This document shows, piece by piece, positions 48,746 to 58,674 of a stretch of DNA of 64,000 nt (position 1 is its first letter; each line of letters begins with the position of its first letter). Under the pieces are notes generated by a model that was not told where the DNA came from, searched no databases, and was given only the letters and a program-made list of their open reading frames with translations. Made by a program: the position numbers and the translations under genes. Location: positions 1-64,000 of the forward strand of contig NZ_NHSK01000076.1 in NCBI RefSeq assembly GCF_016653355.1. The letters run 5' to 3'. The stretch is from Rhodoplanes elegans (GTDB taxonomy: Bacteria; Pseudomonadota; Alphaproteobacteria; Rhizobiales; Xanthobacteraceae).

Positions 48746-49734
48746 TGCGGCCTCGTTCGCTCGTCCTCTGCGTCGTCTCCGCATGCCTGCTCGCGGGCTG
48801 CGCGACGTTCAAGCCGCCCGGGATCACGTATGACGATCCGCCGGAGCCTGCCTCGCTGGTCGCCGAGCCGCCGCGACCCGTTGAGGTGGTGGAGCTGCCG
48901 AAGCCGCTGCCGCTCCCGGGCCAGCTCAAGCCGCTTCCGGGCGGCAAGTCGCCGCCCGAGCCGCGCGATCCCCGCCAGCGGGTCGATCGCGCCAACACGG
49001 TGGCGCGCGTCGAGCCGAGCCGGGCCGGCTACATCAACGCCGTCCAGGTCTACCCCTTCTCGGAGGGCGCCCTCTACCAAGTCTATGCCGCGCCCGGACA
49101 GGTGACCGACATCGCCCTACAGGAGGGCGAGCAGCTCGTCGGCTCCGGCCCGATCGCGGCCGGCGACACGGTGCGCTGGATCATCGGTGATGCCGAGAGC
49201 GGCACCAGCGCGGCGAAGCGGATCCACATCCTGGTCAAGCCGACCCGGCCCGATCTCGTCACCAACCTCGTCATCAACACCGACCGCCGGACCTACCACC
49301 TCGAGCTGCGCTCGACCGAGAAGACCTACATGGCCTCGGTCTCGTGGGACTATCCGCACGATCGCCTGATCGCGCTGCATCAGCGCAACGCCGCGGCCGA
49401 GACGGCCGCTCCGGTCGCGACCGGGCTCGAGGTCGATGCCTTGCGGTTCCGCTACGTGATCGACGGCGACGCGCCGCCCTGGCGGCCGCTCCGCGCTTTC
49501 GACGACGGCAAGAAGGTCTACGTCGCGTTCCCGCGCGGCATCGGCCAAGGCGAGATGCCGCCGCTGTTCATCATCGGCCCGGAGGGCAAGACCTCGGAGC
49601 TCGTGAACTACCGGGTCCGCGGCAATCACATGATCGTCGATCGCCTGTTCGCGGCGGCCGAGCTGCGCCTCGGCGACGCCGGCTCCGAGCGCCGCGTCCG
49701 CATCGTGCGCACCGACGGGAGAGCCGGGTGGTGA
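48745..49734 (+). CDS. trbG: Conjugal transfer lipoprotein TrbG (VirB9-like)
   Basis: 329 residues. The lipoprotein signal ends in LLAGCATF. A Pro-rich linker (VVELPKPLPLPGQLKPLPGG) is followed by the VirB9 beta domain: INAVQVYPFSEGALYQVYAA, DRRTYHLELRSTEKTYMASV, FDDGKKVYVAFP and YRVRGNHMIVDRLFAAAELR. It belongs to the outer-membrane core complex with TrbI. Start overlaps the trbF stop, and its stop overlaps the trbI GTG. Confidence 0.95.
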   Translation: MRPRSLVLCVVSACLLAGCATFKPPGITYDDPPEPASLVAEPPRPVEVVELPKPLPLPGQLKPLPGGKSPPEPRDPRQRVDRANTVARVEPSRAGYINAVQVYPFSEGALYQVYAAPGQVTDIALQEGEQLVGSGPIAAGDTVRWIIGDAESGTSAAKRIHILVKPTRPDLVTNLVINTDRRTYHLELRSTEKTYMASVSWDYPHDRLIALHQRNAAAETAAPVATGLEVDALRFRYVIDGDAPPWRPLRAFDDGKKVYVAFPRGIGQGEMPPLFIIGPEGKTSELVNYRVRGNHMIVDRLFAAAELRLGDAGSERRVRIVRTDGRAGW

Positions 49735-50951
49735 GCGAGCGCGCCGACCATTCCTCTGGCACGAACGACCTCGCGGCGGAGCTCCGCCTTCGGCCCGAGC
49801 ATCCGCCCGTCATGCGGCTCTCCCGCAAGGTGCTGGTCGGGCTTCTCGCCGGCGCGTCGATCGTCGTGTCCGGAGCGCTGATCTGGGGGCTTTCGCGCGA
49901 CAAGCCCAAGCCGACCGGCGGCAGCGAGCTCTACAGTATCGAGCACAAGCCGCTGCCCGACGCGATCGCCGCCTTGCCTCGCGACTACGCGGCCGTCCCC
50001 AAGCCGGCTGCGTCGGCTGTCCCTGCCGGCGTGCCCCAGCTCGGGCCGCCGCTGCCGGGCGATCTCGGTCGGCCGATGCTCAGCGCCGGCGTCACCCCGC
50101 CCGACCCGTCGCACGCGGCGGAACCGGCCCAGCAGCGCTCCGCCCAGGAGCAGGAGGCGGCGCGCACCAGCCGGCTGTTCGCTCCGGCGAGCACGACGGT
50201 GCGGGCCACTGCGCCGACTGTACCGGCAGTCCAACCGGCGGACAACTCGCTCACACCGGCCGCGCGCTCGGATCCGCAGCCGCTCGACACGGAATGGGGC
50301 CAGAATCTCCAGGATCGCAAGCTCGCCTTCCTCAACGCCGCCGTCGACCGCAAGACCGTCAGCCCCGATCGCCTCGCGGCGCCGCCGTCGCGTCACGTCG
50401 TCCAGGCCGGCGCCGTGATCCCGGCCGCGCTGATTACCGGCATCCGCTCCGATCTGCCCGGCCAGGTCACGGCCCAGGTGACCGAGCATGTCTACGACAG
50501 CCCGACCGGCCGATACCTGCTCGTGCCCCAAGGATCGAAGCTGATCGGCGTCTACGACAGTCAGGTCGCCTTCGGGCAGGACCGCATCCTCCTGGTCTGG
50601 ACCCGGCTCATCCTCCCGAACGGCCGCTCGATCGTGCTCGAGCGGCAGCCCGCCGCCGACCCGCAAGGCTTTGCCGGCCTCGAGGACGAGGTCGACCATC
50701 ATTGGGGTCGGCTGTTCATGGCGGCCGCGCTCTCGACGCTGCTCGGCGTCGGCTCCGAGCTCGGCGCGAGCGACACCGAGAGCGAGCTGTTCCGCGCACT
50801 CCGGCGCGGCGGCAGCACCAGCCTGAACCAGACCGGCCAGCAGGTCGTTCGCCGCAATCTGAACATCCAGCCGACCCTGACGATCCGGCCGGGCTTCCCT
50901 GTCCGCGTCATCGTCAACCGCGACCTCGTCCTCGCGCCGTATCGAGGATGA
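49731..50951 (+). CDS. trbI: Conjugal transfer protein TrbI (VirB10-like)
   Basis: 406 residues from GTG 49731. A short cytoplasmic part (LRLRPEHPPVMRLSRKVLVG) leads to one membrane helix (LVGLLAGASIVVSGALIWGL) and a long Pro/Ala-rich periplasmic spacer. The VirB10 beta-barrel follows, with VVQAGAVIPAALITGIRSDL, YLLVPQGSKLIGVYDSQVAF and LNIQPTLTIRPGFPVRVIVN. It spans the envelope and transmits energy to the outer-membrane pore. It is the last structural trb gene and overlaps the DUF2274 reading frame at its stop. Confidence 0.95.
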   Translation: MSERADHSSGTNDLAAELRLRPEHPPVMRLSRKVLVGLLAGASIVVSGALIWGLSRDKPKPTGGSELYSIEHKPLPDAIAALPRDYAAVPKPAASAVPAGVPQLGPPLPGDLGRPMLSAGVTPPDPSHAAEPAQQRSAQEQEAARTSRLFAPASTTVRATAPTVPAVQPADNSLTPAARSDPQPLDTEWGQNLQDRKLAFLNAAVDRKTVSPDRLAAPPSRHVVQAGAVIPAALITGIRSDLPGQVTAQVTEHVYDSPTGRYLLVPQGSKLIGVYDSQVAFGQDRILLVWTRLILPNGRSIVLERQPAADPQGFAGLEDEVDHHWGRLFMAAALSTLLGVGSELGASDTESELFRALRRGGSTSLNQTGQQVVRRNLNIQPTLTIRPGFPVRVIVNRDLVLAPYRG

Positions 50952-50983
50952 CATCGACCAAGTCCACCATGAAGAGGACCAGC

Positions 50984-51199
50984 ATGGACAAGCTGAAGCT
51001 CTCGGAGCTGCTCGACGACAAGCCCGTCAAGCTCACTCTCGATCTGCCCGCCCAGGTCCACCGCGATCTCGTCGCCTACGCCGAGCTGCTCGGCCGCAAC
51101 ACCGGGCAGGCGGTCGAGCCTGCGCGTCTGATTCCGCCGATGATCGCCCGTTTCATGGCGACCGATCGGGCGTTCATCAAGATGCGAAAGGTGAAGTAG
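50984..51199 (+). CDS. DUF2274 family protein
   Basis: 71 residues from ATG 50984 (MDKLKLSELLDDKPVKLTLD). That start is preferred over ATG 50948 because it matches the family beginning and has GAAGAGGA upstream. The body (LPAQVHRDLVAYAELLGRNT; LIPPMIARFMATDRAF) is typical DUF2274 (PF10038), probably a ribbon-helix-helix-like DNA-binding protein. The gene is found at the end of trb operons in ICEs and may regulate them. The role is inferred from position. Confidence 0.9.
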   Translation: MDKLKLSELLDDKPVKLTLDLPAQVHRDLVAYAELLGRNTGQAVEPARLIPPMIARFMATDRAFIKMRKVK

Positions 51200-51341
51200 T
51201 CGGGTTGCTGTCGGTGCTGCGTCGTTTTGCGTGCTGAGCTTCGGCGAGGGGTGAGTTGGTCACCGCGCTTCGTTCAGGAGGCAAGACCCGCATCGTGCCT
51301 CGCCGCGCTGTTGACAGAAACGGCGTCCTATCGGGCTCGTT

Positions 51342-51698
51342 ATGACCAGAAAGCAGGTCGCAGATCCTGTCATGCCTGACCGCGATTGGTCCCACCGCCA
51401 ACGTCGTCCGGCTGCTGACAGCAGGCCTGAGGGTCATCTCGGCGACGATGATTTCCCACGCGTCGATCCGCGCGCGTTCGGCCTGTTGAAGGCAACCTAC
51501 AGCGTCGCCGAGACCCTCGAGCTGCTCAGCATCGGCCGCACCTCGCTCTACGCGGCGATCAAGCGTGGAGACCTCACGCCGATCAAGTTCGGCAGGAAGA
51601 CCCTGATCTGCGCCGTGGACCTCGCGATGTTCCTGGCGAGGTTGAAGGACGAAGCGGTTGCCTCCCACACTGCTGGGTTTCGACGACGACGAGTTTGA
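51342..51698 (+). CDS. AlpA/excisionase-like helix-turn-helix protein
   Basis: 118 residues. The first 45 are Arg/Asp-rich and may be partly non-native. From residue 45 a winged HTH is clear: ATYSVAETLELLSIGRTSLY, AAIKRGDLTPIKFGRKTLIC, then VDLAMFLARLK. This is the MerR-like HTH_17/AlpA form. It sits at the trb-side edge of the defence island and could control excision or the island. A TTGACA sequence at 51311 is a possible -35, but no good -10 is paired with it. Confidence 0.8.
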   Translation: MTRKQVADPVMPDRDWSHRQRRPAADSRPEGHLGDDDFPRVDPRAFGLLKATYSVAETLELLSIGRTSLYAAIKRGDLTPIKFGRKTLICAVDLAMFLARLKDEAVASHTAGFRRRRV

Positions 51699-52349
51699 CC
51701 CGAACCGTCGAGGGGTTCTCTGCAAAGTCGACTATCCCTATCGGCGTGCTATCGATGACTGCCTCATCGATCTCATCTTGTCTGTGCAGTCCGTTTCGGC
51801 AGCGACGCTGGACGACACGGAATCCAAAGTCTCAACCGACGATTCGCGGGGCCGTTTGTGGGTATCGCTACAGGCGTTCTGTTATCCGATTGCAATGTCA
51901 ACGGAAAACGGAACTCCAAAATCCCACTCCCTCCGCCAGATACACCGCCGCAAACATTCTCCGGCCTGAAGCAGGGGGCTACAAGCTCCTGAAGTTTGGC
52001 ATATTTTGCGCCTGGCTCCGGACTCACGAAGTGCCGAACCGGCCGTTCCGGTTCTCTGGGTGCTCGTTTTCTCCGAAGGCTCTGTACCTCGCCTCCGACA
52101 TACGGAACTCGGAAAGCCCCGCTACGGAATAGCGATCTCTTCGAGCCTCTTTCATTTTGTTGGCAGGTTGTCTCGCTCACCGATTGCGAGGGCGCTGGCG
52201 CGCACCGGAGAGCGAGACCCGTGATGGCGACTTATGGCCGGGGACCGCCTTGGGCGCGCTGTTTCCTGTGGAGGGCGGGTTTCTGCTGTGGACTCGCGCC
52301 GCCGTTGCAAGATGGCTATAGCTTCCAGCCAGGAGCGAGTCGGTTTGCA
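51699..52349. other. Non-coding border of the defence island
   Basis: 650 bp of noticeably lower GC than the trb operon. Open frames give no recognisable protein. It contains the start region for the Argonaute operon, with an AGGAG 14 bases before the GTG at 52350. A recombination border between the trb end and the defence genes probably lies here, but I find no repeat that marks it. Confidence 0.45.
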
Positions 52350-53663
52350 GTGAAGAAGATCTCCGAGCAGCAGAGAATTGGACAGCAGGGCGTCCACCTT
52401 TTGGGGGTACGCCTGCTCTCGGTCGGCTTGAGCTTCCAGCCCAACGGACCGCTTGATGCCGGTATTGATGGGTTCCTCGAGTTGAGAGATCCGCAGAGCG
52501 GGGAGGTGCGGGCCCAATGGATCACCGCGCAGCTGAAAACGCAAAAAGAAGGGCGCTTAACCGAGGAGACGGACGAAACCTTCAGCTACATTTGCCGGCA
52601 ACAGGATCTCGATTATTGGCTCGGCTCAAATGCACCCGTCGTCCTCTTCGTCGCCCGGTTGAGCGACGAGGGCATCTTCTGGAAAGCCATCCATACGTGG
52701 TTCTCGGACCCGGACCGACGACGAACGCGTAAGATCGTCTTTGACAAAACAACGGATGCGCTCAACGAGGCGGCTCTCCCGGGATTGGCGGCAACGGTCG
52801 CGAGCTTTTCGGCTCCCGGACGGATCGTTCCGTCGATGCGCAACGCTGAGACACTCGACCGCAATATCCTGAAGGTCGCCTTCCCGGCCAAGACGCACGT
52901 CGTGGAGACGTCCATGAGCTACTCCGAGATCCGAGAGGTGCTGGTTGAAAGATTCGGAAGCCCACCCGTCGACTGGATCCTCCGGGGCAAGCGAATTTAC
53001 AGTTTCCGAGACATCTCGATGCCTCCCTTTCGCGATGTGATTGAAGAAGGAAGCGAAGACACGGTCGACACGCTCCAGTGGAGCGAATCGGATGGCGAGG
53101 TAACGCGGCGTCACTTCGTGGAATTGCTGAACCGCACGCTCAGCGAAATGGTACGCGAGCCGTTGGCCTACTGGCGAGGCGGTCGGTACCTCTTTTGGAA
53201 ACTCGACAAAGGCAAACGAACCAGGAGCTACGCTTACCGATCCTTTCAGAAGCAGACATCTCGGGATGTCGTGAAGGCATACACGCGCAAAGGCGACGAG
53301 AGGCCATCCTACTTTCGGCACGATGCCTTTCATGCCAATTTTGTTCGGATTTCTGGAGACTGGTACTTGGCAATCGAGCCGACTTATCACTTCACGTCGG
53401 ACGGGTACCACGAATTCCGATACGCTTCCGACAGGATGAGCGGCATCAAACGGTTGGAAACCAACCAAAGCGTTCGTGGGCATATTGGTATGTGGACGGC
53501 CTTCCTGGTCCGTCAGCCCGATCTCTTGCGTAAAGATCTGCTCGTTTTTTCGGCCCTTCCGGCACTTGCGTTGCCGTTCGGTGTCCCGGACGATCTTTGG
53601 CGTGAAAACGAGGAGGATGAGGAAAAAACGCGAATGGAAAGGGCCCAACTTGAGCTCCTTTGA
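52350..53663 (+). CDS. DUF4365-APAZ effector nuclease of a SPARDA-type short Argonaute system
   Basis: 437 residues from GTG 52350 (VKKISEQQRIGQQGVHLLGV). Residues 1-150 are a DUF4365 domain, a PD-(D/E)XK-like nuclease: the likely catalytic Asp 40 is in DAGIDGFLEL and the QxK motif is Q61-K63 in ITAQLKTQ. The C-terminal part has the APAZ signature GDWYLAIEPTYHFTSDG (near residue 338), then RGHIGMWTAFLV. APAZ binds a short Argonaute. In characterised SPARDA systems, guide-directed target recognition activates DUF4365 to degrade nucleic acid indiscriminately and stop invaders at the cost of the cell. The partner gene overlaps the 3' end. A longer in-frame extension to 51996 looks non-coding. 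Confidence 0.88.
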   Translation: MKKISEQQRIGQQGVHLLGVRLLSVGLSFQPNGPLDAGIDGFLELRDPQSGEVRAQWITAQLKTQKEGRLTEETDETFSYICRQQDLDYWLGSNAPVVLFVARLSDEGIFWKAIHTWFSDPDRRRTRKIVFDKTTDALNEAALPGLAATVASFSAPGRIVPSMRNAETLDRNILKVAFPAKTHVVETSMSYSEIREVLVERFGSPPVDWILRGKRIYSFRDISMPPFRDVIEEGSEDTVDTLQWSESDGEVTRRHFVELLNRTLSEMVREPLAYWRGGRYLFWKLDKGKRTRSYAYRSFQKQTSRDVVKAYTRKGDERPSYFRHDAFHANFVRISGDWYLAIEPTYHFTSDGYHEFRYASDRMSGIKRLETNQSVRGHIGMWTAFLVRQPDLLRKDLLVFSALPALALPFGVPDDLWRENEEDEEKTRMERAQLELL

Positions 53664-55149
53664 ACTTTCGCATGTTCCCGAACCCCTGCTCGAATTCGCC
53701 GCCAACGGTCGCCATGTCGACGTGCGCTTCGGCCTGATGGACTACGGTCCTGTCGATTTCTCGACCGAGCGGACGAAGGAAATCCGGCTGGGCGTCGTGG
53801 GCTCCTCCCAGACAGTCGGAAAGCTCGGCGAATGGCTGCGCCGCTGCGAGGGAGGTATTCCGGCCAAGAACAGCCGACAGCCGAACCTCTTCCCGGCTTT
53901 TCCGGGGAGCACGATCCTCGGTCCTTTCCGTTGTTCTTTCGAAATCGGTACCCGGCACGTGCGGACGATGTCGCCGTTGCTGATATCGCGCATTGTTTCG
54001 GAAAAGGACGACGACACGGCTATCGCTTTAGCTGTCGAGGCATTCACGAACGAAGTCAAGGATCTTGCCGAGCAGGACCAGCCGCCTCAGGTCGTGATCT
54101 GTGCACTTCCTGTGGAGGTGATCGAGCGGGTGAGCAACATGAGGATCATTCCACCCGACGACAGTCCGGCGGACGATTCCGAAGACGAGATAGAGGCCGA
54201 AGATGCGCCGGTAGTCGACAGGGAGATCGAAAACTTCCGTGGCGCGCTGAAAGCGGCTACGCTCGCGCTCCGCATCCCGATCCAGATCGTGTGGCCGACC
54301 ACCTACGACAATGACGCCACGGTGAAACGAAAGCTCGCCGAACTCTCGACCCGGAAGGTACAGGACGAGGCCACCCGCGCCTGGAACTTCTTCTGCGCCC
54401 TATACTACAAGGCCGGTGGCACACCGTGGCGCATGGTCCGGGATCAGCGGGAGTACTCGGCCACGTTCATGGGCGTCAGCTTCTTCGAGGGGATCGACGG
54501 GACTTCACTCCAGACGAGTTCCGCTCAACTTTTCGACGATCGAGGTGAAGGGTTGATACTGAAGGGGGGGCCCGGTCTGAAGGACAAGACAGATCGGCAG
54601 CCATACCTTTCGGCTCTGGATGCCTTCAACCTGACCCGAACCGCGTTGCAGACCTACAAGAGGGAGCACGGAAACTATCCAGCCCGGTTGGTCGTCCACA
54701 AGACCTCGCGATTCCACCCGGAGGAACGCGAGGGCTTCCAGAAGGCCATCGAGCAGTCAGAGATCGAGATCGCAGACTTCATTTGGATGCCGCGAAGGTC
54801 GCCGGTCCGCCTCTTCCGGAATGGCGTCTATCCGCCGCTTCGCGGGACGGCAATGCGCCTCGACGACGAACAGACGATCCTCTACACACGGGGAAGCGTC
54901 GACTTCTTCAGAACTTATCCAGGGCTTTATGTTCCCAATCCGCTGTTGTTGCACGCGCAGCGCAGGGACACACCGGACTGGAGTTTCCTATTGAAGGAGA
55001 CGTTGGCTCTTACAAAGATGAATTGGAACGGAACACAGTTCGACGGAGCGCTTCCGATAACGTTGAAGGCGGCTCGTCAGGTCGGCGATATTCTCAAGTA
55101 CGTTCCGGACGGCACCACGCCGGACCCCCGCTATCGTTTCTATATGTAA
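53650..55149 (+). CDS. Short prokaryotic Argonaute (MID-PIWI, catalytically inactive)
   Basis: 499 residues from TTG 53650, which gives the family-like start SSFELSHVPEPLLEF and has AAAGGG six bases upstream. ATG 53617 is the alternative. It has no PAZ or N domain. The MID part (STRKVQDEATRAWNFFCALY, then YKAGGTPW, about residues 225-260) should hold the guide 5' end. The PIWI part starts ATFMGVSFFEGIDG, where long Argonautes have the first catalytic Asp but Ser is found here, and includes ARLVVHKTSRFHPEEREGF (about 345). It is thus a sensor, not a slicer. It overlaps the DUF4365-APAZ gene by 14 bases (or 47), as expected of a co-produced complex. Confidence 0.9.
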   Translation: MSSFELSHVPEPLLEFAANGRHVDVRFGLMDYGPVDFSTERTKEIRLGVVGSSQTVGKLGEWLRRCEGGIPAKNSRQPNLFPAFPGSTILGPFRCSFEIGTRHVRTMSPLLISRIVSEKDDDTAIALAVEAFTNEVKDLAEQDQPPQVVICALPVEVIERVSNMRIIPPDDSPADDSEDEIEAEDAPVVDREIENFRGALKAATLALRIPIQIVWPTTYDNDATVKRKLAELSTRKVQDEATRAWNFFCALYYKAGGTPWRMVRDQREYSATFMGVSFFEGIDGTSLQTSSAQLFDDRGEGLILKGGPGLKDKTDRQPYLSALDAFNLTRTALQTYKREHGNYPARLVVHKTSRFHPEEREGFQKAIEQSEIEIADFIWMPRRSPVRLFRNGVYPPLRGTAMRLDDEQTILYTRGSVDFFRTYPGLYVPNPLLLHAQRRDTPDWSFLLKETLALTKMNWNGTQFDGALPITLKAARQVGDILKYVPDGTTPDPRYRFYM

Positions 55150-55426
55150 GATTGGAAGGAGAGCTGATCAGGCCCTGTCGGTTCGCGACGGCGGGTGCCG
55201 CCATGGCACGAGGGACGGAAAGGCGCTTGCTACCATATCGTTGCTGCCGCGCGGCGCCACCTCGGCGACCACGGTCGATCTGATCCATCCAGCCCCCGTG
55301 GCACGGTGAATTTCGCCGTCGAGAGCGTGGCCTTCCTTCATGCCTTCGAACTCGGGTCGACCGGCGAGCCGGTAGCTTGGCAAGAATAGCCGCGACCGCG
55401 GCCGATGGCTGACTCTGAAAAAACAA
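55150..55426. other. Intergenic region between convergent defence operons
   Basis: 277 bp between the Argonaute stop and the stop of the convergent HerA-type gene. No recognised gene. No strong hairpin with a U tract is obvious. An A-rich spot (TGAAAAAACAATTACC) at 55418-55433 lies at the end of the HerA gene. Confidence 0.4.
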
Positions 55427-58400
55427 TTACCCGTGCTTGGCGCGCGCCTTCTGAACGACCTCTTCCGCCGTCGCGGGATTGGCAGGATGCCAGCTCAGGC
55501 AGAGCGGGGTGCGGACCTTGAACGGACGCAACGAGCCTTCGGTCGAGAAATAGAACTCGCCTCTCGACAGCTTGCCGATGTCGTCGGCGGTGCCGCCTTT
55601 TGCCGCCATCATCTCTTTCACGGCGTCTATCGTCGCCGACGCTCCCATACGGCCGTAGATGTGAGTCGTGCAGTTCGAGACGATCTTGTTGTCGAGGCCC
55701 TTCGGTGTCTGTGTCGCGAACAGCATCCCGAGACCGTACTTGCGCGCCTGCGCCGCGAGTGACAGCGCGCTGGCCTTGCACGCCGTGCCGGCTCCCGAGG
55801 GCGCGAAGTTCTGCGCCTCGTCGATCACGTAAAGGCATCCGGTCGGGCTCGGATGCTGCTTGATGTATGTGAACAGCGACATCTGCAAGCGGTTCACGAA
55901 CGAGTCCCGCGCATCATCGCTCGCGAGCCCGGCGAGGTTGATCACCGAGACGCGCGTCTTATCGTTCGGACCTTCGAACAGGGCTTTCGGATCGAGGCTC
56001 TGGCCTTGCGACTGCAGGAGCGGGTTGGTCGCGATCGCTGCCAGCAACTGGTTCGCGATCTCCTGCGCCAATTTCGAGGCGTTGCCGATCTTGCTGACGT
56101 CCTCCGGCAGCTCGGTCAAAAGCGTAATGAGCTCGTCGAGCGTGCCGCCGCCGAATTTGGCGAATCGCCGCAATGCATCGGCGAGAACGCCCTGCTTGAG
56201 ATTGGCCTTCTGACCGCCGCCCGCGAGATAAGGCGCGAGCGTGGCGCGCGCCATCTCGACAGCCTGGGTTCGCTCGTCCTCGGTCCCGGAATCCTGCTTG
56301 TCGCCGATCGCGGCGAAGTCCGGCAGCAGGTCGAGCGAGATCGGATTGCCGCTCGTGACTCCGGGCGTCCAGATCACGACGTCGGCGCAGGCGTGGTAGG
56401 CGTCGGCCTTGGCCATATCCTCGTCGCTCCAGGTCTCGGGCCTGACCGGCCAGGCATCGCCGAGGCGTGACAGGTCGTTGTTGGGGTCGAGGACGATCGA
56501 CGGGATCCCGAGCAGCGCCGCCTCCTCGATGAGGCGGCGCAGCAGCACGGTCTTGCCCGATCCGGGTCCGGCGAGAACGGCGACGTGGCGCGGCAGCAGA
56601 TCGGCCGCGAGAATGACCGGTTCTCCGAGCGCCCCGTGGGCATAGCGTCGACCTATGGGGATGAGGCGATCGGAACCTGCGGTCGTCTGCGGGGGCTTGG
56701 CCGGCTTCGTGGACCCCTTCGCAGTCGAAGCTCCGGCAGGTGCCGGTGGTGGACCCGGTTCAGAAGATTGCGGCGTGGCTTTCGGTTCGTCCGACGCGGT
56801 TTGAGGTGCGGGCCGAGCCTCATCCGGCTCCGGTGCACGAGACGCCAGGAACGGCGGTGGGCAGAGTCCGGCCTCCTTGAACAAAGGCGTTCCGAATAGC
56901 GGCTGCCTACGGCGGAGCCATGCGTCGAATCCGGGAAGCATCTGCACGTCCATTGCGGCCAACGCAACCAGGATTCGGAGGTCGTCCTCCCCGACCGCGA
57001 CGAACTTGCCGCCGGCCTTCAGAAACTGTTGGACCAGCTCACCTGTGACCTTTCCGCCCGGCGCCTCACTGCGCCGGAGAATGAACAAGTGACGAAACTT
57101 CAGCTTGGTGTCGATACCAGACGCCGTCATCGCTGCCTTGAGGCGGGTCTGAAAGGCCCGAGGATTCGTGTGTTCGAGAATACGGAAGCAGTAGTGTTGC
57201 TCTCGGTCGCCCTCGCTGCGGAACGTGAAGGAGAGTCGTCCGTGCAAGGACGGACGAATTTGATCGGGGTCGCGCTGAACCGCCGAATCGATATCGTCGG
57301 GCAGGTCGTAGTGCTTCTCGAGCACCCGCAACGTCCGATCGAGCAGCTCCTGCAGCTTGTTCTCGCCTTCCGGACCGAGCAGGCCCGCTGTTTCCGCGGC
57401 CGCGAGCGCCCGCTGCAACACGAGATCGAGCCCATCGACCTTGTCGTCGTCTGGTGGACGATGCGATGCGCCGGGGTCGAACGTGTCACAGATCATGACT
57501 GTGCCCGCGGCAAGGCATGTCTGCTGGTGTCGGTCGCACGCCTTGAGAAGCTGGCGCGGCGAAAGCCCGACGCTGGACTCGAGAGCCGCGTCGGCGAACG
57601 GCCATGTCGGGTAAGGCGGCTCGAACCCACATGCGGTATAAGCGTCCGTCAGCCGAGCCGTCACCAGGGCACGCGCAGTCTCGGCGCTGCTCAGCGCACG
57701 AAGAGTCACGGGCGGCTTGTAGCGGTCTGTCATCGGGACGGCGGTCTTGTCCTCGAGGACCGTCCAGGTCGCCTCTAGGCACGAGATGACCGTGACGGCT
57801 CGGTGCTTGATGTCGTGAAGCTCCAACAGGCCCTGGGCGAGCGCATCCACGATCGATTGCGTCTCAGCTTTCTCGAGCCCGGCGTCGTTGTTTCCGGTTC
57901 GGGCTGCCGAGACGCTCGCGGTCACGATCGCGTCGATCTGGTCGACCGCAATGAGCGTCGGCCCGACCAGGCTCATGATCCAAGACAGTCCTTGGACCAC
58001 CTTGATCGGCGAATTGTCCTCCTTGAACCCGAGCCGACGAATATCGTCCGCATCGAAGGTCATGCCCTGCAGCCATCCGTGCGCGATGCTGTGGCAATCG
58101 AGATCCTCGGAAATGAGCAGAATCAGGGCGGTGACGACGTCACGAAAACGGGTCGTTTCCTGCGGGTACCTGCTCGAGAGCGACGTCGTGAACAGGCGAA
58201 CCAGTTCGAGAACGAGGTCGTGTGGCCGCCCCCTCCACCGTTCTGCGATCGCGGTCAGCTCCTGGTCGATATCGAGAAGCTTCGCGACGCGCAGGACGAG
58301 CCGGTCGTATTGTGTCGTTCCGTTCCAGACACGGACCTGAAGAGAGTTCAGGAATCCGAGCGCGACTGACGACCAGAAGTCCTTGATCCCGATGAAATCG

Positions 58401-58674
58401 AGAGAACGAACCATCCCTCGTTCTCCCACACCCGACGACGCAGCTCGCCGATCAGGTGCGTTTTTCCAAATCCGGCCGGACCGACGATGACCCGGCCCGG
58501 CGGCTCGTCGTCCGGATCGGTACAGCGCGTGCTCGTCAAGAAATACGAGACGATGTCGTCGACCGCTCGGTCGTTCAGGGACGCCACATGGTAAGGCGGA
58601 TCTCGCCAGACGCTCTTGAGCTGGCGGACCCAATTGAAATTGGCCGAACGAAAGGCGTCGAGATCCCGGGTCAT
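55427..58674 (-). pseudogene. Double-P-loop HerA-type ATPase, frameshifted near its N-terminus
   Basis: Joined product of about 1081 residues. From ATG 58674 (MTRDLDAFRSANFNWVRQLK) the first ATPase module has Walker A IVGPAGFGKTHLIGEL (about residues 60-75). After WFVL the frame breaks at a GAGAG (CTCTC on the coding strand) at 58400-58404. Removing two bases joins it to DFIGIKDFWSSVALGFLNSL, and the module continues to Walker B LIAVDQID. After a Pro-rich linker comes a HerA/FtsK-like motor with Walker A VLAGPGSGKTVLLRRL, Walker B CLYVIDEAQNF, sensor FATQTPKG, and FKVRTPLCLSWHPANPATAE at the end. It is the last gene of a three-gene operon, overlapping the upstream stop (ATGA). It is broken unless the frameshift is an error or is corrected. 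Confidence 0.8.

Noticed and set aside
51311-51341. TTGACA as a promoter for the HTH gene at 51342
   Set aside because: No convincing -10 at 16-18 bases, and the start codon would follow too closely.
51658-51969. Plus-strand frame of 103 codons after the HTH gene
   Set aside because: It overlaps the real HTH gene, lacks a ribosome-binding site and resembles no family.
53617-53649. ATG 53617 as the Argonaute start
   Set aside because: The GAGGAGG ahead of it directly abuts the ATG with no spacing, and the extra residues (MRKKREWKGPN) are not family-like. TTG 53650 fits better, though this is not certain.
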